Origin: Mycobacterium paragordonae
Lineage (GTDB): Bacteria; Actinomycetota; Actinomycetes; Mycobacteriales; Mycobacteriaceae
DNA length: 64,000 bases
Reading direction: 5' to 3'
Assembly: GCF_003614435.1 (NCBI RefSeq)
Contig: NZ_CP025546.1
Location: forward strand, 5,022,001 to 5,086,000
In this document: piece by piece, positions 43,384-52,922 of the stretch
How positions within the stretch are numbered: the stretch's first letter is position 1
Layout: every line of letters begins with the position of its first letter
Position numbers and translations under genes: made by a program
Notes under the pieces: generated by a model
Seen by the model: only the letters and a program-made list of their open reading frames with translations
Told to the model about the DNA's origin: nothing
The model's database searches: none

Positions 43384-44964
43384 TTAGCTGCGGATCAGAT
43401 CAGCGGCCTTTTCCCCGATCAGCACCGACGGCGCGTGGGTGTGCCCGCGGATGGTGCTGGGCATCACCGAGGCGTCGGCGACCCGCAGTTGCTCGACTCC
43501 GCGCACCTTGAGGTGCGGGTCCACCACACTGTCGTCGTCGCTGCCCATCCGGCAGGTGCCCATCGGGTGGTACAGCGTGTGCGAGCACGCGTTCAGGGCC
43601 TGTTCGAGGGTGGCTTCTTCGAGTCCGGCGCAGTTGCGTGGCCGCACCACCGGGCCGAGGACGTCGCGCAGCGAGGGTGCCTGGGCGAGTTCCGCGCATA
43701 TCCGCAGACCCACCATCATGGCCTCGCGATCGCGTGGATCGGAGAGGTAACGCGGGTCGATGACCGGTTTGTCGTGTGGGTCGGCGGAGCGCAGCGTGAT
43801 CTGTCCGCGGCTCTCGGGAGCGACCAGGATCGGCCCGAAGACGACTCCGTGCCCGGCCGCGGGTTGAAGCGCCTCGTCGTAGAAGGGCGCCGGGGCGAAG
43901 ATCAGTTCCAGGTCGGGCAACTCGAGGTCGGGGTCGCTGCGGACGAACCCGTACGCCTCGCCGACGTTGGAGGTGAGCATGCCGCGCCGCCGCAACAGGT
44001 AGTTGATCAACTGCTTCGGCTTCTCGGCGGAGAACAGGCTGTCGTCGTCGACGTCGAAACCCACGGGCGTCACCAGGTGGTCGATCAGGTTCTGCCCCAC
44101 TTCGGGTGCGTGGTGCACGGTCTCGATGCCGTGTTCGGCCAGTTGGTCGCGGTCGCCGACGCCGGAGAGCATGAGCAGCTGTGGGCTGTTGACGGCGCCG
44201 CCGCAGAGCACCACTTCGCGGCGGGCGTGCACGACGTGACTGTGGCCGGCCCGTTGGTATTCCACACCCACCGCCCTGGTGCCCTCGAAGATGATCCGGG
44301 TGGCCGTGGCGTCGGTGAGCAGGGTGAGGTTCTTGCGGCTCATCGCCGGCTTGAGGTAGGCGTCGGCCGTGCTGAACCGGGCACCGCGGCGCTGGGTGAC
44401 CACGGTTTCGCAAAAGCCTTCGGGGGCAGTCGAATTCGGCCGGGCCACCGGATACCCGCATTCACGTGTGGCGGCCAGCCAGGCGGCGGTCAACGGTCTC
44501 GGACTGCGCTGACGGGAGATGTGCAACGGGCCGGTGACCCCGCTGTCGTCACCGCTGACGAAGTGCCAGGCGGCCGTGACGTCCTCGATACGCCGGAAGT
44601 ACTCCAGCGCGGCCGATCCCGACCATTGCTCGTCGGCCCGCTTGGCCCATTCGTCGTAGTCCGCGCCGAAGCCGCGCACCCACATCATCGCGTTCATCGA
44701 CGAACAGCCGCCGAGGACTTTGCCACGGGGCCAATAGATTTGGCGGTTGTCGAGTTCCGGTTGGGGTTCGGTGAGGTAATCCCAGTCGACCTCGCTGCGG
44801 AAGAGTTTGGAGAAGGCGGCGGGGATCCCGATGAACCTGTTGGTGTCGCCCGGGCCGGCCTCGAGCGCCACCACCTCGGTGCCCGGGTCGGCGGTGAGCC
44901 TGTTGATCACGACAGCACCGGCCGAGCCCGTGCCGATCACTATGTAGTCAGCTTGAATGTCCAT
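43384..44964 (-). CDS. GMC-family FAD oxidoreductase (choline dehydrogenase-like)
   Basis: 526 residues. FAD-binding [20 protein letters not shown] at residues ~12-30, GMC signature 1 in [20 protein letters not shown], signature 2 in [20 protein letters not shown], and the catalytic His in [20 protein letters not shown]. Position matches Rv1279. Oxidises an alcohol with electron transfer to FAD; substrate unknown. Long readings on the opposite strand are artefacts. Confidence 0.93.
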   Translation of the reverse strand: MDIQADYIVIGTGSAGAVVINRLTADPGTEVVALEAGPGDTNRFIGIPAAFSKLFRSEVDWDYLTEPQPELDNRQIYWPRGKVLGGCSSMNAMMWVRGFGADYDEWAKRADEQWSGSAALEYFRRIEDVTAAWHFVSGDDSGVTGPLHISRQRSPRPLTAAWLAATRECGYPVARPNSTAPEGFCETVVTQRRGARFSTADAYLKPAMSRKNLTLLTDATATRIIFEGTRAVGVEYQRAGHSHVVHARREVVLCGGAVNSPQLLMLSGVGDRDQLAEHGIETVHHAPEVGQNLIDHLVTPVGFDVDDDSLFSAEKPKQLINYLLRRRGMLTSNVGEAYGFVRSDPDLELPDLELIFAPAPFYDEALQPAAGHGVVFGPILVAPESRGQITLRSADPHDKPVIDPRYLSDPRDREAMMVGLRICAELAQAPSLRDVLGPVVRPRNCAGLEEATLEQALNACSHTLYHPMGTCRMGSDDDSVVDPHLKVRGVEQLRVADASVMPSTIRGHTHAPSVLIGEKAADLIRS

Positions 44965-45037
44965 CGCCCATCCCTGTTTTGGAGCCGCGGGAGCTGTGGG
45001 AGCCGCGCTGGCTGGGTTGGCTAGGCGCTGGGGGTCC

Positions 45038-45051
45038 CCCCGCTTGCGGGG
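45038..45051. terminator. GC hairpin between GMC gene and SbcC-like gene
   Basis: CCCCGC-TT-GCGGGG directly preceded by GGGGGTCC. It lies in the 135-bp gap upstream of the GMC start and downstream of the SbcC-like stop. It could end transcription of one gene or act as a dispersed hairpin element; no T-run is present. Confidence 0.35.
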
Positions 45052-45099
45052 AACGAGTCACCGACATTCGCCGAGTGTAGGCCCGACGGGTCGCCAGCA

Positions 45100-47730
45100 C
45101 TATGCGTTCAGATCGATGCGATGCGCACCCGTGACACCGTCGTATCTGGTGGGACTACACGTCAGCACGATCACCTGCCCGTGCGCACCCACGCTGTCGA
45201 ATACCTCGCCCATCTTGGCCAGCCGGTCCGGATCGGTGAATCCCAGTGCGTCGTCGACGACGACAGGGACGGTGTCCTCCTTGGCGACCAGCGCTGCGCC
45301 CGCCAGTCTCGCCAGGATGCCGAGCTGCTCCTTGGCCCCGCCCGACAGGGACTCGTAGGGCACTGTCACGCCACCCAGGGTGCGGTTCAGGATTCGCAGG
45401 TCGCTGTCGACGTCGATCTCGAACGTCGGCCCGAACACGGGGCGGCCGAGCCGTTGCAGCTCGGCGCGGTAGGGCTCGACATACCGCTTACGGGTGTCGT
45501 CGCGGTGACGGCACATCACCGACCGCAGCAGCTGTGCGGCCCTGGCCCGGTCGCCCACCCGGGTGTGCTGGCTGGTCGCGTGTTCGAGTTCCGTCTCGGC
45601 GGCGTCGAGCCTTCCTTTCCGCCCCTCACTGCGCAATACCGCCAGCTCGATACTGATCTCGTTCAATGTTGCGTCCGCGGCATCGCGCCGCTCGCGCAGC
45701 GTCTCGGCCACCTGCTGCGCTTCGGCGAGTTCGGCGGCGATCGTGTCCGGCTGAGCGGCGGCGAGGGTTTGCTCCAGTTCGGCCACGCGTAGCTCGGCGG
45801 TGTGTGCCGCCTGACGCTCGGCCTCGGCCCTGGCCGCCAGCGCCTCGTCGCTCGACGATGCGCGCTCCGCCGCCAGGCGGGTGACAGCCGCGTCGAGTTC
45901 AGCGCGTTGGGTAGCGGCATCGTTGCCCAACACCGCTGCGCGCGTGGTGGTCTCAGCCAGGCGGCGGGTGGCGGCGGTCGCGAGTTGGCGCCGGTTCTCG
46001 CACTCGGCCTGCGCCGCCGCCCGAGCCGACTCGGCGGCCTCGCGTTCGGCGCGGGCGCTGGCGGTATCGGCGTCGAACAGATCAGGTTCCGCGGGTTGGT
46101 CGGCCTGCAGCTGCTCCAACCTGGCCCGCAACTGGTCAGCGTTCTCCTCACCGCACAATCCGCTCAGCGTCGCGGTGAGCCGGTCACGAGTACTGCGCAG
46201 CTCGCGTTGCCGTTCATGAACTGACCGCGCCGTCGCCACGTCCGCGACCCCGGCCGCCTGCAGTGCGGCGCTCAGTTCCTGTTGTACGGCAACAAATTTG
46301 GCTCGAACGTCGAGGGCGGTGGCACCCGGGGTGACCCGCGTCGTCAGCACACCGGCGACTTCCACGTCGGTGGGACCGGTTGCCGTGATCGACCAACTGC
46401 GCCCGGCCTGCAGTGCGACTCGCTGGTCGCCGACGACAAGTTCGATGTCGGCGGCAGCGGTGAATTCCACTACTGCGGAGATCATTTCGAGTTGGTCTCC
46501 GGCGCGATCGGCGGCTGCGGCGGCCTGTTCGATCCGGCGCAGCATCTCGTCGGTCAGCGCGATCCCGGAGAGCTCGTGACAGATCGGATCGAGATCGCGT
46601 TCGATTCCGTCGATCTTCGCCAGCCGGGCAGTCAACCGGTCGACTTCCTCACGCTCCGCGATTCGGTCGAGAGCGCGGCGCGCGTTTTCGGTGCGCTCTT
46701 GCGCGGCTCCCAGAAGCGCGGCCGCCTCGTGGGCCGCGGCGTCGCAGGCCGCGGCTTCCCGCGTCGCCGCCGCTTGTTGGCCGACGGCGTCTTCGGCTTG
46801 GGCGACCAGTGCGGCGATTGCCGCTGCGCGAGCATCGATTTCGTCGATCAAGGCCAGACGCCCGGTGTGCGCGGTGGTCGAGGCGGTGCTGGTTGCGGCG
46901 GCAGCGGCAGCGATCAGCTTGGCTTCGCGCACCGCGTCGGTGAGCGCCTTGACGCGGTCGGCGGCGGCCCGGGCCGCGGCCAGCCGCGGCCCGATGATTT
47001 CGGACTGTCGGGCCAGCTCCGCCGACAGGCGCGTCACCTCGGCGTGCCGTTGCACCCGATCGTCCACCTCGGCCATCGCCTGGGCGCACTCGGCAACCGC
47101 GGCCTTGGCGTCCGCCAGGCGGGACCGCGCGGCCGACCACTCCCCGGTTGGTCGGCCGGTTCCGGTGAAATAGCGCGCGTATTCGGCGTCGATCCGCTCG
47201 ATGAGCAGCGGTTCCGTGCCCGACAGCGCGACGTCGCCGACGGATTGCGAGGCCGCGACGTCGAGTGCACGCGACAACGCGTCGCACCCCGACAGATCCA
47301 CCGCCACGGTCGACGCGGCCTGTAACACCCGCTGCGCGCGCCACAACTCGGTGTCGACCGTCTCGGCCAGCATGGCGCGAACCCGCTCGTGGGCCTCGTC
47401 GCCGGTGAGTTGTTCGCGGCGCGGCGCCAGCACCGTCAACTCCGTCTCGCACTTCTTGTGGAACCGTTTGCGGTAGACGAAACGATAAGGGCCACTGCTG
47501 ATTTCGGCGGTGATCTCCGAGCCGACGTCGGCGTTGGCCGGCTTGACCTGCTTGACGTCCTTTTTGGTCGAGCGATCCTTGGATTCCAGCAGCAGGTCCA
47601 GCGCCTCGATCATCGACGACTTGCCGATCTCGTTGGCGCCGTAGACCACCACGACGCCGTGGTCGGGGAATTCGATCTCCCGGTGCGCGATACCGCGGTA
47701 GTGCGTCAGGACCAGGCGGTGCAGCTTCAT
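45100..47730 (-). CDS. SbcC/Rad50-like ATPase
   Basis: 876 residues from ATG 47730. N-terminal P-loop VVYGANEIGKSSMIEALDLL, a long coiled-coil middle (Ala/Glu/Arg-rich, ~180-720) and a C-terminal ABC signature LSGGAKEQLGILARLAGAAL with Walker B VPVVVDDALGFTDPDRL. No CxxC zinc hook is seen in the middle, so it is a Rad50-like protein without the usual hook. Coupled by ATGA to the nuclease gene upstream. Corresponds to Rv1278. Probably acts with the SbcD-like protein on DNA ends. Confidence 0.88.
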   Translation of the reverse strand: MKLHRLVLTHYRGIAHREIEFPDHGVVVVYGANEIGKSSMIEALDLLLESKDRSTKKDVKQVKPANADVGSEITAEISSGPYRFVYRKRFHKKCETELTVLAPRREQLTGDEAHERVRAMLAETVDTELWRAQRVLQAASTVAVDLSGCDALSRALDVAASQSVGDVALSGTEPLLIERIDAEYARYFTGTGRPTGEWSAARSRLADAKAAVAECAQAMAEVDDRVQRHAEVTRLSAELARQSEIIGPRLAAARAAADRVKALTDAVREAKLIAAAAAATSTASTTAHTGRLALIDEIDARAAAIAALVAQAEDAVGQQAAATREAAACDAAAHEAAALLGAAQERTENARRALDRIAEREEVDRLTARLAKIDGIERDLDPICHELSGIALTDEMLRRIEQAAAAADRAGDQLEMISAVVEFTAAADIELVVGDQRVALQAGRSWSITATGPTDVEVAGVLTTRVTPGATALDVRAKFVAVQQELSAALQAAGVADVATARSVHERQRELRSTRDRLTATLSGLCGEENADQLRARLEQLQADQPAEPDLFDADTASARAEREAAESARAAAQAECENRRQLATAATRRLAETTTRAAVLGNDAATQRAELDAAVTRLAAERASSSDEALAARAEAERQAAHTAELRVAELEQTLAAAQPDTIAAELAEAQQVAETLRERRDAADATLNEISIELAVLRSEGRKGRLDAAETELEHATSQHTRVGDRARAAQLLRSVMCRHRDDTRKRYVEPYRAELQRLGRPVFGPTFEIDVDSDLRILNRTLGGVTVPYESLSGGAKEQLGILARLAGAALVAKEDTVPVVVDDALGFTDPDRLAKMGEVFDSVGAHGQVIVLTCSPTRYDGVTGAHRIDLNA

Positions 47731-48875
47731 GCCGCACCCCGGTCCGCCAGACGCAGCAGCAGGGCCAGGGCCGCCTGGGCGTCGCCGGCGTCGTCGGCTC
47801 CCGCGCGGGCCGTCGCGACCAGCTCCTCGACCGCCGAGGCCGCGAAGCCGCCGATGCCGAGGTCGTCGAACTCCCCGTCCGCGGGGATGACGGCCAGATC
47901 GGTGTGCCGCTCCCAGAGTCCGAGCCAGGCGAACAACCGGGCGTATCTGTCCAGACAGGCGTCGAGCGCCGCGCGGTCGGTGACCGTCAGCGACCCGGTC
48001 AGCGCCAATCGCACCACGGTGCGGTCCTTTTCGGGCATCAGGTCGAGATTGAGGTCCAGATCGGCGATGCACCGACTGGTGTCGACCTGGTTGTGCAACG
48101 TCACGAAGCGCCACCGGCCGATGCGGCGGGCCTCGACGGTGACCGCGCGTTGTGGATCGGTCTCGTTGATGTCGACGACCAGCACATGGCCGGGGTCGGC
48201 CTCGACGTCGTCGTAGTTGGTCACCTCCGGCGACCCGGAGTACCACACCCGGCCGCTGTCTCCGACCTGAGTCAGGGAATGCTTGTCGCCCAACGCGACA
48301 TAGTGAATCACACTGTCCGACAACGCCTTCTCGACGTTGGGGAGCCGGATCAGTGAGGGCTTGGCGCGGTCTGGGTCGAGTACGTCCACGCCACCGTGGG
48401 CGACGAGGACCCGGGTACTGCCGTCGGCGGGCAGGCCGTCCAGTACGTCGGCGACCAGATCGGTGGTGGGCGCCTTGGACCGCCACGGCGCTGCGACGAT
48501 CTGCACGCCGGGCCGTACTTCGTGGACACCGGCCCGGTCGAGCACGACCACGTTGTCCGGGCATTCCGAGGTGAACAGAGCGCCGGTGTAGACCGACGAC
48601 GCATCCAATGGGTCGTGGTTGCCCGGCAACAGGTAGACGGGGATACCGATGGCGCGCATGGCTTCCAGGGACTGCCCGATCACCTGCGGCGCGAGCTGGT
48701 TGTGTTCGAAGACGTCGCCGGACACGACGACGAACTCGGCGCCCACTTCCGCGGCCAGCGGTCCGAGCGCGGCCACCGCGTCGCGGCGGGCCGCCGAATA
48801 ACGGGGCTGGGCGTCGCCGGCAAGGAAGTGCCGGGTCATGCCCAGTTGCCAGTCAGCGGTGTGCAGGAACCGCAT
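47727..48875 (-). CDS. SbcD/Mre11-like metallophosphoesterase nuclease
   Basis: 382 residues from ATG 48875, behind AAGGGGGTCG. Calcineurin-like motifs: FLHTADWQLG (D, H), VVSGDVFEHN, LLPGNHD, LVAHGGVD and ALGDKH. A capping domain follows. Mn-dependent DNA exo/endonuclease activity expected in complex with the SbcC-like ATPase. Corresponds to Rv1277. Confidence 0.9.
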   Translation of the reverse strand: MRFLHTADWQLGMTRHFLAGDAQPRYSAARRDAVAALGPLAAEVGAEFVVVSGDVFEHNQLAPQVIGQSLEAMRAIGIPVYLLPGNHDPLDASSVYTGALFTSECPDNVVVLDRAGVHEVRPGVQIVAAPWRSKAPTTDLVADVLDGLPADGSTRVLVAHGGVDVLDPDRAKPSLIRLPNVEKALSDSVIHYVALGDKHSLTQVGDSGRVWYSGSPEVTNYDDVEADPGHVLVVDINETDPQRAVTVEARRIGRWRFVTLHNQVDTSRCIADLDLNLDLMPEKDRTVVRLALTGSLTVTDRAALDACLDRYARLFAWLGLWERHTDLAVIPADGEFDDLGIGGFAASAVEELVATARAGADDAGDAQAALALLLRLADRGAA

Positions 48876-49030
48876 GCCGTCGACCCCCTTCTGGATACGT
48901 GATTTGGCGTTGCACCGGGAGTGTATGGCGGGGTGCCGACAAGCCCTGGGACGTCGATCGGAGGGTCTGGCGGTGGAGGGGGGCGCGACCTCTTGCGTCA
49001 CTCTGGCCTCATTCGGCGCTGGCGGGTCCG

Positions 49031-49362
49031 CCGAGCGCCCGCATGTTGCCGGCGACACGCCGCGACGGCCGTACATTTGGGGACCCTCGCCACACACCGC
49101 AACCCGCCGCACCACCGAGCGCCCGCATGCCGGCGACACGCCGCGACGGCCGTACATTTGGGGACCCTCGCGACATGCCGCAACCCGCCGCACCACCGAG
49201 CGCCCGCATGTTGCCAGCGACACGCCGCCCCAGCCGGCAATCTGCGGACCCTCGCCACACACCGCAACCGGCCACACCACCGAGCGCCCGCAGATGTACG
49301 CAGACACGCCGCCGAGGTTGGCATTTTGTGCACCTTCGCCCCCGTTGCGCCCCAGCGGTCGA
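49031..49362. repeat. Four tandem copies of an ~84-bp repeat
   Basis: Units begin CCGAGCGCCCGCA at 49031, 49115, 49196 and 49280 (84, 81 and 84 bp apart). Units 1 and 2 share GCGACACGCCGCGACGGCCG then TACATTTGGGGACCCTCGC. Unit 3 diverges in the middle. Unit 4 is a second subtype (GCCGAGGTTGGCATTTTGTG). Same family as 30145-30304. The 499-bp gap 48876-49374 between the SbcD-like gene and the phosphatase contains essentially only this array. Readings across it on both strands are repeat artefacts. Confidence 0.85.
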
Positions 49363-49374
49363 TACCGTGTTCCG

Positions 49375-49887
49375 GTGGACGGACGGCGCACCTTGATCCT
49401 GATGCGGCACGGGAAGTCGGCGTACCCCGACGGTGTGCCCGACCATGACCGCCCCCTGGCCCCGCGCGGTCAACGGGAGGCCGGACTGGCCGGCGACTGG
49501 CTGCGCGCCAACGCGCCAGCCGTCGACGCGGTGCTCTGCTCGACGGCCACCCGCACCCGAGAAACCCTGGCCTGCACCGGAATCGACGCGCCCGTCCGCT
49601 ATCTGGGACGACTCTACGGCGCCACCCCGGGCACCGTCATCGACGAGATCAACCAGGTCGACGACGATGTCGCCACCCTGTTGATCGTCGGACACGAGCC
49701 GACGACATCCTCGGTGGCGCTCATCCTCGCGGACACCGACACCAGCAACATCGCTGCGGCGGAAGGCATCTCGGAGAAATACCCGACGTCTGCGCTCGCC
49801 GTGCTACGCATCCCCGGCCGTTGGGCCGCCGTCGAACCCGGCGTCGCCGCGCTCACCGACTTCCACGTGCCGCGCCAGCCAAGCTGA
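49375..49887 (+). CDS. SixA-type histidine phosphatase
   Basis: 170 residues from GTG 49375. Phosphoglycerate-mutase-like RHG motif LILMRHGKSAYPDGVPDHDR, then STATRTRETL and VGHEPTTSSVALIL (second His), giving the SixA phosphohistidine-phosphatase pattern. Dephosphorylates phosphohistidine or small phosphoesters in the cytosol. Corresponds to Rv1276c. Its promoter must lie in or next to the repeat array. Confidence 0.88.
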   Translation: MDGRRTLILMRHGKSAYPDGVPDHDRPLAPRGQREAGLAGDWLRANAPAVDAVLCSTATRTRETLACTGIDAPVRYLGRLYGATPGTVIDEINQVDDDVATLLIVGHEPTTSSVALILADTDTSNIAAAEGISEKYPTSALAVLRIPGRWAAVEPGVAALTDFHVPRQPS

Positions 49888-49891
49888 CCCG

Positions 49892-50434
49892 TCAGGCGTT
49901 GGTCGCCAGCGTCAGCTCCATCAGCTTGATGGCCTGGCCACAGGCATCGATACCGGGCGCCTGGGGATTGATCCACCAGCCGACCACGCCCGCCGCATCG
50001 CTGGCCACACCACACGCGCCGTTGGGATCGCTGGGCCGCATCACGATCGAGTCGATGCCCTGGATCGAGCGGGTCTCGATCTGGTACTTCAGCCCCTCAG
50101 CGACCTTGCGCTCGTTGCTCAAACTGCCCTGCTCGAACCAGAACCGGGTGATGTCGATCAGGCCGGCCGGATTCGCCGCCTGCCAGCGGCAGATGGCCCC
50201 GACGAACGTGCTCTGTATGTCGAGCGGATCGGCGCCCACGGTCTTGGCCAGGATGTCAGTGGTCAGAACCTCGCACTCCTTGAGCAGGTTCGGATATTGC
50301 CGCTCGGAGTTGTCGTTCCGCGGCACGCCGCCACCGCCGGCCTTGATCGCCTTGCCGTCGACCGACTTGGAACATCCGGTCAGCACCATCAGTACCGCGA
50401 TCAGCACCGTCACGGCGCGCATCCGCCGGCTCAT
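49892..50434 (-). CDS. lprC: Lipoprotein LprC-like (DUF3558)
   Basis: 180 residues from ATG 50434, which overlaps the lprB stop (ATGA). Signal peptide with lipobox MVLTGCSKSV (Cys ~21), then a DUF3558 domain with paired Cys (KECEVL, AICRWQA, GACGVA, DACGQA). Membrane-anchored outside the cell; function unknown. Position and length match my memory of Rv1275. Confidence 0.88.
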   Translation of the reverse strand: MSRRMRAVTVLIAVLMVLTGCSKSVDGKAIKAGGGGVPRNDNSERQYPNLLKECEVLTTDILAKTVGADPLDIQSTFVGAICRWQAANPAGLIDITRFWFEQGSLSNERKVAEGLKYQIETRSIQGIDSIVMRPSDPNGACGVASDAAGVVGWWINPQAPGIDACGQAIKLMELTLATNA

Positions 50435-50988
50435 TTCGAATTCGCTATCGATTGGCGGGCCAACTCTTTCGCGATGTCGCAGGCCGGCGGGAAGGGCTTC
50501 TGGCTGAAGCTCACCGACCATTCGATGAAGTCGTCGGAGAACTGAATCCCGACCTCGCACAGTGAATCGCCCAGACTCGGTTCGTTGCCGACGGCGATGA
50601 AGCCACCATGACCGTTGATGTTGATGTCCTCGACGCTGGCTCGGGATAGTTCCTCGGTTTTGCGTTCCCGCCCGATCGGGCTGCCGCGGTACCAGGAGAA
50701 GGAGAAGTGCGGTCCCGAGATCCCGCCGCCGGCCAGCCACTGGCAGCCCACGGAATTCTTGGCGGTGTTGACCAGCCCGGAGATCTTCGTCAGCTGCGTC
50801 ACCGTTTCGTCGGTGACGCCGCCGCACTGCGGGAAGAAGGGTCCATGCTTGCCCTCCGCGTTTCCCGAACTCGACGGGACCGGTCCACCCGGCTTGTTGT
50901 CACCCGAATTGGAGCAACCCGTGGCTCCGCAGAGCACAGCCACGAAGGCGCCAACAGCCACGACTCGCGCCGCCCACTTACGACGCAC
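50431..50988 (-). CDS. lprB: Lipoprotein LprB-like (DUF3558)
   Basis: 185 residues. Lipobox CGATGCSNSG (Cys ~25) after a hydrophobic stretch, then a DUF3558 domain: FFPQCGGVTDETVTQLTKIS, SVGCQWLAGGGISGPHFSFS and SLCEVG, PACDIAKELA. A paralogue of the downstream lprC with the same Cys layout. Equivalent to Rv1274. The two are one operon. Confidence 0.88.
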   Translation of the reverse strand: MRRKWAARVVAVGAFVAVLCGATGCSNSGDNKPGGPVPSSSGNAEGKHGPFFPQCGGVTDETVTQLTKISGLVNTAKNSVGCQWLAGGGISGPHFSFSWYRGSPIGRERKTEELSRASVEDININGHGGFIAVGNEPSLGDSLCEVGIQFSDDFIEWSVSFSQKPFPPACDIAKELARQSIANSK

Positions 50989-51173
50989 TCGGACCTACCC
51001 CGTTACCCACCCATTTCTTGGGCCGCTGCCGCTCCACACGATGCACTGTAGCCGCAGCCCCGCGGGTCAACCACCGACACGCCACTTGAGCAGGCATTTC
51101 GGCACGACACGCGGGCTCGGGCCGGGTCCCTTGATGCGCAGCCGGCGTCCACCGGGTGTGACACAGTTACCCC

Positions 51174-52922
51174 ATGCTCCTGGCACTGCTGCGCCAGTAC
51201 ATCCTGCCGTATCGCGCATTCGTGGCGGTGTTGATGGTGCTGCAGTCCATCAGCACCCTGGCGTCGTTGTACCTTCCCACGGTCAACGCGGCGATCATCG
51301 ACGACGGCGTCTCCAAGGGCGACACGGCCACGATCATGCGGCTGGGCGTGGTGATGCTGGTGGTCACCGGGGTGCAGGCGGCGTGTGCGGTAGGAGCCAC
51401 CTACTTCGGCTCGCGCACCGGAACCGGCTTCGGCCGGGACCTGCGCGCGGCGATGTTCAACCACGTGCTGCGCTTCTCCGAACACGAGACGGCGCACTTC
51501 GGGGCGCCAACCCTGTTGACGCGCAGCACCAACGACGTCCGGCAGATCGTGTTTTTGGTGCAGACCAGCGCCACGGTGCTGGTGACCGCGCCGATCATGT
51601 GTATCGGCGGCGTCATCATGGCCATTCACCAGGAGGCGGCGCTGACCTGGCTGCTGCTGGTCAGCGTTCCGGTGATGGCAGTGGCCAATTACTGGATCAT
51701 TTCGCACATGCTGCCGCTGTTCCGCAGCATGCAACGACTGATCGACGGCATCAACCGGGTGTTGCGCGACCAACTCTCCGGTGTGCGGGTGGTCCGGGCG
51801 TTCACCCGCGAAGGTTTCGAACGCGACCGGTTCGCCGGCGCCAACATGGCGCTGTCGAATGCCGCACTGGGGGCGGGCAACTGGCAGGCGCTCATGCTGC
51901 CGGTGACCACCCTGACCATCAACCTGTCCAGCGTCGCGCTGATCTGGTTCGGCGGCCTGCGCATCGACGCGGGCCAGATGCAGGTGGGATCGCTGATCGC
52001 CTTCCTGGCCTACTTCGCCCAGATCCTGATGGCGGTGCTGATGGCGACGATGACACTGGTCGTGCTGCCGCGGGCGTCCGTGTGCGCCGAACGCATCACC
52101 GAAGTGCTGTCCACCGAACCCGCGATCACCAGTCCGCAAGAGCCGAGGTTCCCCCCGCAGCCGATCCGCGGCCTGGTGCGTCTGGACAGTCTGACATTCA
52201 CCTATCCCGGCGCGGATTACCCAGTACTGCAAGACATCTCGTTGATAGCCCGGCCCGGCACCACTACCGCGATCGTCGGCAGCACCGGGTCGGGCAAGTC
52301 GACCCTGGTGTCGCTGATCTGCCGCCTCTACGACGCCACCGCGGGCAATGTGACGATCGACGGCATCGACGTCCGCGACTATGACACCGAGCGGCTGTGG
52401 TCAGCGATCGGATTGGTACCGCAGCGCGGCTACCTGTTCACCGGCACCGTCGCCGACAACCTGCGCTACGGGGCGGTGCCCGGACAAACCGTCACCGACG
52501 AGCAGATGTGGGACGCATTACGGATCGCTGCCGCAGCCGATTTCGTGCGCCCGCACGGGCTGCAGATGCGCGTCGCCCAGGGCGGAATCAACTTCTCCGG
52601 CGGCCAGCGCCAGCGGCTCGCGATCGCTCGGGCCGTGATCCGCCGCCCGGCGATCTATCTGTTCGACGACGCGTTCTCGGCCCTCGATGTCCACACCGAC
52701 GCGCAGGTGCGCAAATCCCTGCGCGAGGAAGCCGGCCCGGCAACGATCGTCATTGTCACACAGCGCATTTCGACCGCCGCCCAGGCGGACGAAGTGATCG
52801 TCGTCGACAAAGGCAGAGTGGTCGGCACCGGCAGCCACGACACGTTGCTGGGCGAGTGCCCCACGTATGCGGAGTTCGCCGCCTCCCAATCGGTGGGCGC
52901 GGCAGTCGGGGGCGCGTCATGA
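51174..52922 (+). CDS. ABC exporter half-transporter 1 (Rv1273c-like)
   Basis: 582 residues. Six-helix membrane domain then [23 protein letters not shown] (Walker A), [20 protein letters not shown] (signature) and [15 protein letters not shown] (Walker B with Asp where the catalytic Glu is usual). It therefore has one degenerate ATP site, matched by the partner's degenerate signature. ATG 51174. Coupled to the partner by an ATGA overlap. Probably exports a lipid or lipophilic compound. Confidence 0.92.
   Translation: MLLALLRQYILPYRAFVAVLMVLQSISTLASLYLPTVNAAIIDDGVSKGDTATIMRLGVVMLVVTGVQAACAVGATYFGSRTGTGFGRDLRAAMFNHVLRFSEHETAHFGAPTLLTRSTNDVRQIVFLVQTSATVLVTAPIMCIGGVIMAIHQEAALTWLLLVSVPVMAVANYWIISHMLPLFRSMQRLIDGINRVLRDQLSGVRVVRAFTREGFERDRFAGANMALSNAALGAGNWQALMLPVTTLTINLSSVALIWFGGLRIDAGQMQVGSLIAFLAYFAQILMAVLMATMTLVVLPRASVCAERITEVLSTEPAITSPQEPRFPPQPIRGLVRLDSLTFTYPGADYPVLQDISLIARPGTTTAIVGSTGSGKSTLVSLICRLYDATAGNVTIDGIDVRDYDTERLWSAIGLVPQRGYLFTGTVADNLRYGAVPGQTVTDEQMWDALRIAAAADFVRPHGLQMRVAQGGINFSGGQRQRLAIARAVIRRPAIYLFDDAFSALDVHTDAQVRKSLREEAGPATIVIVTQRISTAAQADEVIVVDKGRVVGTGSHDTLLGECPTYAEFAASQSVGAAVGGAS

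Noticed and set aside
42652..45024. ~790-residue plus-strand frame opposite the hydrolase and GMC genes
   Set aside because: High-GC antisense artefact; both genes on the other strand carry full family motifs.
45100..48564. N-terminal extension of the SbcC-like protein to 1154 residues
   Set aside because: The extra part overlaps the SbcD-like gene in another frame and has no homology; ATG 47730 begins exactly at the conserved MKLHRLVLTHYRGI.
49031..49362. CRISPR array
   Set aside because: Units are contiguous with no spacers and vary along their whole length; no cas genes are in the window.
49009..49391. Protein-coding frames across the 84-bp repeats (both strands)
   Set aside because: Open only because the units keep frame in high-GC DNA; the real starts are 48875 (minus) and 49375 (plus).
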